From Bradysia coprophila (Eukaryota > Arthropoda > Insecta > Diptera > Sciaridae), in NCBI RefSeq assembly GCF_014529535.1, contig NW_023503409.1:9610390-9674389 (forward strand): a DNA stretch of 64,000 nt, written 5' to 3'. Shown piece by piece: positions 56,336 to 64,000 of this stretch. The notes under the pieces were generated by a model. That model ran no database searches. It saw nothing but the letters and a program-made list of their open reading frames with translations, and was not told where the DNA came from. The translations under genes were made by a program, and so were the position numbers. The stretch's first letter is position 1; the number at the start of each line of letters is the position of its first letter.

Positions 56336-59132
56336 GCGGTATAAACGTTAGAACCTAAATATTAAAGATGTAAGTTGCAAAATGATTGTTGAATAAAGTG
56401 GTTAGTTCATGGTGGTGGTAACCGATGTGGTGACAAAAACCACTTTCGCTGAAGTTTCTTTTATTGAGCCTGTTTGCGTATTGTTCTAAGGAGATTTACG
56501 ATGTTTTGTGCCTAAAAAGACACCTCAGTGACGAAAAGTAAAACTTGTGCATTAGGTTTTGAAATGTTGATTTTTCAGCACTACCTTTAACGCACTAGTG
56601 CAATAAAATACATTCATATCGAATTCACTGACTGAATTGCATAAATAACTATTATCATGGAGTTACATACAACATTTTCCTCACTAAAGAAAATTTTGCC
56701 CTGCGACAAATGGAAAGCTGCCAGAATTCAACTAATCCGTTAATGAATGAACTTATTTGATTGGAAGAGGTTCTCAAGCTTTGCCGGGTCGACCAGGCTG
56801 AAAGAACCAAACACTTTCGAACCGCTCATTAGTTTCCAGATGCTAGCATTAGTTTTCAACGCCAGATTAAGTTGTGAATACTGCGTGTCCTATAAATCCT
56901 ATCTATCAAACTCTTAACCTATTTCAAAAACTATATCTTCATGCCACGAGACAGCAATTTCTTATAACCGTCCACAGCGTATGCGATAAATAACTATTTT
57001 CCTATTGGTACGTCGCACATATTTCAATTATCGAGGGTTTTATTAGTTTTGCTCATCACGTCAATGATATCACCAGGCATACTCTTAGTTAGTAGACCTG
57101 CGAGCTTAAAAGACATTCCAGAATTTCGGAAATAAAATGATGAATCCTAGTTTTGGAATCGTCCAAATTCGCTTCCATAATTCCCTAGGGTCGAAAATGG
57201 CTTCTTACATTACTTCTTACAATAACGACGCAGCTAGTAAAAAAGATTTCTTTTCTGTAATGTAATAGTGTCTTGTGCAAAAAAAACCATCACAAAACTC
57301 GTGATAAAAATGAAAAGCTCGCTTCGCCTCCGATCAACAAACGTCTCACGAAAACTTCCAATTTTTTTCCCTTGTCATGTACATAACTAATAAAACTCTG
57401 CTGAATTAAGGTGGAATTCATTCGTAGCTATTCTTTCTTCATATTGGACATCATTAAATGTTATGTCCCCTCCGTCAAATCAAATCAATCGATTTATAAA
57501 CGATACCTTGTGACCCTCCTCCACTCGTAAAAGACGAACATAGTTAATTTATAGCTGCTCCATTTCGATCCGATCGAACAAAGCTATTTTCATCTAAAAA
57601 CCACTAATAAATCAACAAATCGACGTGCAATGTTCTAGTTATTTTCAAAGACACACCGTCAAACAACCGTACCATATTCAGTGAGTTTTCAAGCATCAAC
57701 CACTGAATCAATGAATTCTTGTTCTATATGCTACACGTTGCAGTATACCTTCATACCCAGAAATAAAATATTTTTTTTTTATTCTGTGAATGAAACAAAT
57801 TTGCTAATGTCGTTCATTACTCTCTTACTCACTGATGTCAGTGTCATTATAGACGTTTTGTTTATAATTGTTTCTTAGCAATTTTATTTTCGCTAAAACA
57901 GCAGAAGAACTGCATACGATATGTAGCTGTTTGCTAAAATGCACTCGGAATGCATTGTTAAATTATGCTTCGCTACGTCTACCTCATTACCTATTAGTAT
58001 ATGCTGTGCGATACACATCACATAACATTTTCCCATCTGACAAAATAGTTTCCTTTTTGGCAACCATCGTCAAATAATTTAATAATAATTATTCGGCTGA
58101 ATGTTGCCAATGGAAACTGAAGTGCTACTTTTACTTTACGATGTTTGGAAATGTTGCAATTTGTACAATTTGTTTATGATTTATTTGTCTGGCAATTAAT
58201 TTCTCCGGTCAAAATTTTCTCGATTAGGCGGACGACCATTATACACAGTTATTATGAATGAAGAATGTAAGTCTGCATCTCTACCATTTACTAAACTAAG
58301 TTTTCGTAGCATTGAAAACCACTAGGACGTGTCATTATAAGCACTTGAATTGGGCTATTCTGAATCAACTCAAGATCTGTTTCCCTTTCATAGTTTGGTT
58401 TCTCGTCCCATCAGTTCCACTGATTGATTTGCAATCTGCTGAAAGAAGCTTGGAAAAAGTGTCCGTAAATATTTTACGAGTGAATTAGCGAAACTTTCGA
58501 CCAGCTGATATGAAATAGTCATTTAAATTGCAAGATTTCAAAAATGATTATTACAACGCTGAGAGACATTGTAACGTGAGAATGTGTGTTTCGCATTCGA
58601 ACAGCATGGCTGACAGATTTTTAACTCGGTATTTTGACCATTGATTGGTCTCATGGTTAAACCGCCAACTCCCAACGTTTTTCAAGATCCTCTACGCGGG
58701 GTATTTTCACAACACGAGAAGTGGTTCTATAAGTGAGTCAGGAAAGTCATACGAATCAATTTCAATTTTTAATTGGTCGAAGTTTTCGAGAATTTACTCT
58801 TAATTGTTAGCGGTACTACTAACAATGGGAACACAGATAAAAATATAATTATATAAGATCTAAATCTTTTTGGGATTAACAGTACGCGACCGAATCTTTT
58901 TTAGAATTTAAATTTAATCCCTTCAGTGATTACTTGAACTTATCCCCAAATGAGTAATCCCTAGAGAAATGTAATTTTAATCTTTTAGGCTTGTTTACTA
59001 TGCGTTGAAAATAGTGCGATAAAAAAATAGCATTGCCCATCCTACTTTTACTTCCATCGGAACATCTGATATGAGAAGAAGTTTTTTTGTGAATCTGCTG
59101 GAATGACAAATGATTTTATTAAACAGAATTTT
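56336..59132. other. Intergenic, nothing firmly identified
   Basis: 3' flank of receptor C followed by AT-rich DNA. 57298-57355 matches the dispersed repeat at 32790-33010. Open frames at 57681-58077 are weakly coding at best and unrecognised. Confidence 0.4.
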
Positions 59133-59222
59133 TTTATTTACGTGACGAGATTTGAACCCGGGACCTTCTGCACTCCAGTCGACGATCTTACCACTGCAAC
59201 AATTTGTTCTTAATCCCAACAT
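59133..59222 (-). mobile_element. tRNA-derived SINE head
   Basis: On the minus strand, GTTGCAGTGGTAAGATCGTC resembles a pol III A box, and CCCGGGTTCAAATCTCGTCA is a B box/T-arm at tRNA-like spacing (about 45 nt). The cloverleaf is imperfect and no matching acceptor stem is visible, so this is not a functional tRNA. The unrelated tail may run to about 59000, giving a SINE of about 220 bp. Confidence 0.55.
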
Positions 59223-60157
59223 GGCCGTTGTTTCAAAGAAACTAATTCCTCGTGGGATTAAAATGCAAATTGCTAGATGCTAAGATCGCTAGTTCAAACG
59301 TCACTATTTTTTCATAGTTTTCATTTTTATATTCTTCTGTAGGTTTCTTTACACAATTTTTGTTATAATATTCAACAATTTAAATTCAAGAATGTCTATT
59401 TTCCCATAGTAATATGGATGATTAGTTGACCGCTAAAATTGGGGTTTCATTCCAATTTCAATCTTGAATTTCTCTATATCTATACTATCTCTGTGGAAGA
59501 ATTAAGCTTATTTTAATGAGCATAAAATATAAATAGAATTCAATTTTTTCGGAATTGCTCAACTTTATTTATGATTCACCAAATATTTCGTTCACCTTTC
59601 GTGAACATTATCAATGGTGGTAGCTGGAAACAACATAAAAATCACAGTTAAGCGAATAGGGTGATGTTAGTCAAATAAGTTTAGATTAACTATCTCTGTG
59701 ATTTAATGATTTCTTAAAACTGGTAGAAAGACTTAAAATTTTATGCTTTTAGCCTAGTGGCAGAAAGCAAGGCAGAGAAAAACATCGGAAGTCTCATTGA
59801 AACATTTTGAGACCAAATTAATGTATGTTTCAATTAAATTTTCTCACATATTGAACCGTATCTTGTTTGCAAATTAATACAAAAGTGTTATTTCAAGAGA
59901 ATCAAATTATAGACGAAAAATTCATAGCAACAGTAAGATCATTCAACCCCCAATATTATTCCCTTGACTGTAAGTCATGGGTTTTACAAAAGAAAATACA
60001 CCGTACATAACACGTTCACTATGATTAAAAATGTATGGAAATGTGATGAAAAAACGTTAAATGTTAAAAATTTGTGCTCTTTGTTAACACGATAACTGGA
60101 GCAAAGTTCAACCGATTTTCAAAAACTTTTTTTTTAATCGATTCAACCATCTGGGAG
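59223..60157. other. Intergenic, nothing identified
   Basis: No gene-like ORF. Unit-like sequence TTTGTTAACACGATAACTGG near 60080 recurs at 60675 (TTTGTTAACACGACAACTGG), indicating a small local duplication. Confidence 0.4.
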
Positions 60158-60641
60158 CAAGGCTGTATACTTTGGGGGAGGTCACGCAGACCAAGGTTCT
60201 GAAAGAACAGGTTAAGACACCCACGAGGGCGGCTGACACACAAATTTTGACAAATAGATATGTATTTATTGAACATACTCATTACAGATTGTTTGAAATG
60301 TCAACTTGAAGAAAAAAAATAGTTTTTATCAGGTTGACATTACAAACAATCTGTAATGAGTATGTTCAATAAATAGCATCTATTTGTCAAAATTTGTGTG
60401 TCACCGCCTTCGTGATCAACCTGTTCTTTCAGAACCTTGACGCAGACCGCCATTTTATTAGATACGCGGGAACACACCACTTCTGACGATTTTAGATGTA
60501 AAAAATTTCACCACATCATCAAGACGACGAGAATCATCAGAGTAGGTGAATTTTTGTATGAAGTCGGCCATTTTATCATCAACTGTGGTGTGTAACCCGC
60601 GTATCTGTATCTGCGTGACCTCCCCAAAGTATACAGCCTTG
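60158..60641. mobile_element. hAT-like MITE, CAAGGCTGTATACTTTGGGG family, interrupted copy
   Basis: It has the same ends as 16268-16494 and is flanked by an exact 8-bp duplication TCTGGGAG (60150-60157 and 60642-60649). Its left part is split by another element; without that insert the two copies align along their length. Confidence 0.9.
60192..60439. mobile_element. Nested hAT-like MITE, CAAGGTTCTGAAAGAACAGG family
   Basis: It starts CAAGGTTCTGAAAGAACAGG and ends CCTGTTCTTTCAGAACCTTG. The target ACGCAGAC is duplicated on both sides (60184-60191 and 60440-60447) and occurs once in the uninterrupted copy at 16268. The interior is a near-palindrome around ACATACTCATTACAGATTGT. Partial relatives lie at 61000-61163 and 46170-46193. 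Confidence 0.9.
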
Positions 60642-60869
60642 TCTGGGAGTAGTTTTAGAAAAAAAATTCTGCTTTTTGTTAACACGACAACTGGAGTAAT
60701 TCTCAACCGATTTTCTAAAAAATGTTTGGTGGAAAATGGAATTAATTCCTGAGGTTAGGTTCTAAGATAGATTATGTTGGTGTAACGAACAAGCTGATGT
60801 TGCTAACAGAATTTTTGTATCTATTTAGTATTTTAATAGTATTTTTCTTGTTATGTGACTTTTCCTTGT

Positions 60870-61390
60870 AAACAACACCGAATAAATGAACAAAAATTAA
60901 CGAGTGTAAGTTTGCGGCCAGAGCGAAGCGAGGGCCGCAATTCACACGAGTTTAAGTCTCATTGAAAACATGCGTCATTTTGACAAATAGATGCATTTTG
61001 TTGAACACATTCATTACAGTTTGTTTGAAATGTTAACTTAAAAAAAAAAAAAGTTTTTATCAGGTTGACATTTCAAACAATCTGTAATGAGTCTGTTCAA
61101 TAAAAAGCATCTGCCTTAGTGATCAACTCAGAAGTGTCTTAACCTGTTCTTTCAGAACCTTGCGAAAATGGGTGGTATCGGTTCAAACATCTGGGAGTAG
61201 TTCTCAAAAGAAGCCTTTTCTACTCTTTGTTAAATCGATCTGGAGTCTTCTTTTTTGATTTTGACCTGTAAACAAAACCGAATAAACAGAACCAAAATTA
61301 AAGAGTATGAAGTTTGCAGCCAAAGCGAAGCGAGGGCCGCAATTCACACGAGTTTAAATTTTATTGAAAACATACGTCATTTTTTACTGG
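60870..61390. repeat. Direct repeat with internal MITE remnant
   Basis: AGCGAAGCGAGGGCCGCAAT plus the following CACACGAGTTTAA occurs near 60931 and 61322, with shared flanks (AACAAAACCGAATAAA before, GAAAACAT.CGTCATTTT after). Between them, 61000-61163 is a diverged member of the nested MITE family. Confidence 0.65.
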
Positions 61391-62215
61391 GGTATTTTAT
61401 ATACAAAGTTTCGAAGATTTTCAGTGAAACGAAACAGAATTAAATCATAAATGAGAGATTTATTAGACCGTTCTAGTAGTTCTTCTTTCAAATGCGTTTT
61501 TGTGGCAATCAACATACAAAATTCCATTCCATTGAAATAAATCAATAAATCATTGCCAATAAAATACTATTTAGAACCTCAGACAAACAGTCAAGGGATA
61601 TGACTCACCCAACAGGTGGGACCTGTTGTTTAGTCCTATTTTTAATCCCTAAAGAAATTACATTTTTTCAATTTTTAGCTAAGATTAAAAATCTGATCCC
61701 GAAAGAATTACTTTTTCAAATTAATCCACTCGGACCTAAAAATTGTAATCTGTGAAGGATGGATGGAACTTCAGTCCCGCTATTTAAGTAAAAAAATTGA
61801 TATGAGACTTTCAAACGGTTTCTTGAACTTATTCGAATCTTGTTCGAGTATCGGTATCACGAGCAACAGAAACAATCCCATAAATTGTGAATTACATCCT
61901 CTTGCATTAACAATGACAAAATTAATTGGACAATTAAGTAATTATAGTAAATTTGTTTAAAATCTATTATTAAAATCCGACACTTTCGGTAAACATTCTA
62001 TAAATTTGCAAGAGAATGTATACCAAAATATGCAGTGCATATATAATATATACGCCCTACCAAATACACTAGTTTTCAGAAACGACTATAAAATTTTCCC
62101 GAAAATATTAATTTAAAACGAGTTGAATTTTCAGTTAGATCTTTGTATATAACGCGACAGCAACTAGCTTTTCAGAAAATAATTTTTCGAGTTGAAGAGA
62201 TCAGCGCGGGTGATT
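61391..62215. other. Upstream region of troponin C
   Basis: No gene. An open frame at 61763-61960 is unrecognised and AT-biased. A second TATA-like GTATATAACG lies at about 62146. Confidence 0.35.
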
Positions 62216-62223
62216 TATATAAG
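62216..62223 (+). promoter_or_regulatory. TATA box of troponin C
   Basis: TATATAAG lies 43 bp before the start codon, within distance for initiation near 62247. A strong TATA box fits a muscle gene with high, tissue-restricted expression. Confidence 0.55.
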
Positions 62224-62265
62224 TTTTAGTGTTTTTCGTGTCTTCTTCAATTCAAAACTTCTAAA

Positions 62266-63052
62266 ATGGTTCGTTGTTGAGCAAAAAGAAATTTGTTTTT
62301 CTCGATAAAATCAGAATTTTAAAATTATTTCCACTCATTTTTAGGATGAGATTCCAAAAGATCAAGTTGTGTGTAAGTTAAAACAATCGATAATCAACCG
62401 ACGGATCTCAGTTAATCGATTTATCTTTCTTGTTTAGTGTTGAAAAATGCATTCGACGCATTCGATCAAGAAAAGAATGGCTACATTGAAGCCGCCATGG
62501 TCGGTACCATCCTAAGTATGTTGGGCCATCAGCTGGACGATAAAATGTTGGCCGAAATTATTGCTGAGGTCGATGACGATGGATCCGGTCAGATTGAATT
62601 TGCCGAATTTTGTACATTGGCCGCTCGGTTTCTCGTTGAAGAAGATGCCGAGGCTATGCAACAGGAATTGAAGGAAGCTTTCCGTTTATACGATAAAGAA
62701 GGTTTGGAATTCTATCGCACACATTCAGTATAGTGAATTTGAGGTTTTCTTCTTTTCATTGATCAAAGGAAATGGATACATAACCACAGACGTTTTACGT
62801 GAAATCTTAAAAGAATTGGACGACAAAATTACCAACGAAGATTTGGATATGATGATTGAGGAAATCGATTCGGATGGATCTGGTACAGTGGATTTTGATG
62901 GTTAGTATAATTCGATCGGCAATTACACTCTGAATTTCGCTGAACAGTTCCTTGTGTTCTGCGATTATACGTTTAGTCCAATTCGTTAATTCAATTTTAT
63001 TGTCTATTTATCCCTAGAATTTATGGAAGTTATGACGGGCGGTGATGACTAG
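62266..63052 (+). CDS. TpnC: Troponin C
   Basis: This is the calcium sensor of the thin filament in muscle. Five exons join in phase: 62266-62268 (ATG only, donor GTTCGT), 62345-62372, 62438-62701, 62769-62900 and 63018-63052, for 153 residues, the usual insect length. The single-codon first exon is typical of this family. Four EF-hands are present. Site 1 ([12 protein letters not shown]) and site 3 ([12 protein letters not shown]) lack the terminal Glu ligand. Sites 2 ([12 protein letters not shown]) and 4 ([12 protein letters not shown]) are canonical, the pattern expected for insect troponin C with calcium bound at II and IV. The central linker [20 protein letters not shown] is diagnostic against calmodulin. 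The exon 3 donor (GTTTGG) is weak but the only in-phase choice. Confidence 0.93.
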
Positions 63053-63333
63053 ATTCAGGTGGAAAAGCTGATGAACAAACGACAACTTATTCATAAATTC
63101 AGCCTTAAGACTCTACGTGTAATTTAGATAGACAAAAATTATTATTAAAAATAATGTTTCTACAAATCGAAAATGTTGTTGCGTTTTATAAATATTCCGA
63201 AAGAAGTACAATACAAGCGCAACGAATTCGTTTGTATGATGCACCCATCCCATACACATGTTACGTGAATGCCACCAAAAATTAATTTCCATTACTTAAC
63301 CTTAATATTTTTGTTTCTGATTTTTGTTTCCCA

Positions 63334-63343
63334 AATAAATAAA
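63334..63343 (+). terminator. Poly(A) signals of troponin C
   Basis: Two overlapping AATAAA hexamers (AATAAATAAA) lie about 280 bp after the stop codon. Confidence 0.6.
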
Positions 63344-63568
63344 ATTGGAAAAGGGCCAGCTATAAATTCTTCATATTAGACATACTATTCTGACATATTT
63401 AATGCACAAATTAAAATGACATAGTTGCGAACTACTTCGCACAACTTGATATATATCACCTTTTATCTGCAACGTGTGGTAAAATATATAATTAGTTTAG
63501 ACGCTGCATACATTTCATACAAGTAAGCAGTACACAGAATATCAATGTGGAACCAGAGGAACGACTGT

Positions 63569-63941
63569 CGCCCAAAAACCACTTACAGTGGAAGTGTGAC
63601 GCAAGTCTTTTTATCCACTTACGTAGGGTAGACGCTTGCAGCTTCGATTAGCAAAACGTAATGCGTCCCAGATTATGACGAAAGTGTAAACAACTGAAAA
63701 ACTAAATATAGTGAGTTGAGTCTCACAATCGCAGATGATTCGGATTTATGAATGTATTTCTTCCAGAACATATATTCTGCGTTCTTCAGTTTCCTTGACC
63801 GTGATTACCTCAACATCTGCCAATTGTGACGCACTAAATTTAGTTTGTCAGTTGTTTACACTGTCCTCATCATCTGCCAATTGGAACGCAAGTGGATAAA
63901 GGGACTTGCGTCACATTTCCACTGTAAGTGGTTTTCGGGCG
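63569..63941. mobile_element. 373-bp foldback element
   Basis: The ends CGCCCAAAAACCACTTACAG and CTGTAAGTGGTTTTCGGGCG are inverted. The symmetry extends through TGTGACGCAAGTC and TTATCCACTT. An inner inverted pair (AGTGTAAACAACTGA and CAGTTGTTTACACT) makes a second stem. No coding capacity. Confidence 0.8.
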
Positions 63942-64000
63942 ATATCAGTTCTTTTGTAGGTATTTCGTGATCGTCTTGATCGAATTTCCATTAGACCCTT

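Noticed and set aside
59133-59222. A functional tRNA gene
   Set aside because: The B box is good, but the arms do not pair into a full cloverleaf and no acceptor stem is visible. A SINE head fits better.

Overview
This window is eukaryotic nuclear DNA, AT-rich, with short spliceosomal introns (about 60-100 nt) and dense small foldback transposons. The recognisable genes (insect-type troponin C, a ref(2)P-like PB1-ZZ protein, ETFDH, JTB, GSTCD, YJU2B) point to an insect. Gene compactness and the transposon load suggest a lower dipteran; a fungus gnat or midge is an inference, not shown by the sequence.

Layout. Positions 11-7032 are a noisy second copy of 7033 to about 11905. It carries a frameshifted YJU2B copy and a garbled GSTCD 3' end, and it looks like uncorrected long-read sequence stitched into the assembly rather than a biological duplication. 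The cleaner copy follows: YJU2B (minus), a 146-bp tandem repeat, then GSTCD and JTB (both minus, only 31 bp apart, possibly one dicistronic transcript). 14.0-16.6 kb is a cluster of foldback transposons. Next come a small six-cysteine secreted peptide gene (16.9-17.2 kb, plus), a short p62-like PB1-ZZ gene (18.2-19.0 kb, plus), and a two-exon gene for an 83-residue secreted peptide (19.9-20.7 kb, minus). ETFDH has seven exons (25.7-28.1 kb, plus) and an unidentified four-exon multipass membrane protein lies at 33.3-34.3 kb (plus).

The second half, 35.6-56.4 kb, is a tandem array of three paralogous leucine-rich-repeat (LRR) transmembrane receptors (A, B, C). I reconstruct them as signal-peptide exon, cysteine-rich LRRNT exon, long LRR/stalk/TM exon, and a separate exon for a cytoplasmic tail with proline-rich and YxxI motifs. 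A and C appear complete. B has lost its start codon and tail, was split by a small TIR element, and then received a non-LTR retrotransposon that fuses in frame to a receptor fragment. The Thr/Pro stalk repeat varies from long (B) through medium (A) to absent (C). This receptor array is the best candidate in the window for a little-described system. An extracellular sensing role with phosphotyrosine-type signalling is my inference from architecture.

56.4-62.2 kb holds no gene I can support, but has well-resolved nested hAT-like MITEs with 8-bp target duplications and a tRNA-derived SINE head. Troponin C (five exons) lies at 62.3-63.05 kb, and a 373-bp foldback element closes the window. Exon boundaries were read by eye from GT/GC-AG signals and reading-frame phase; no search or alignment program was run.
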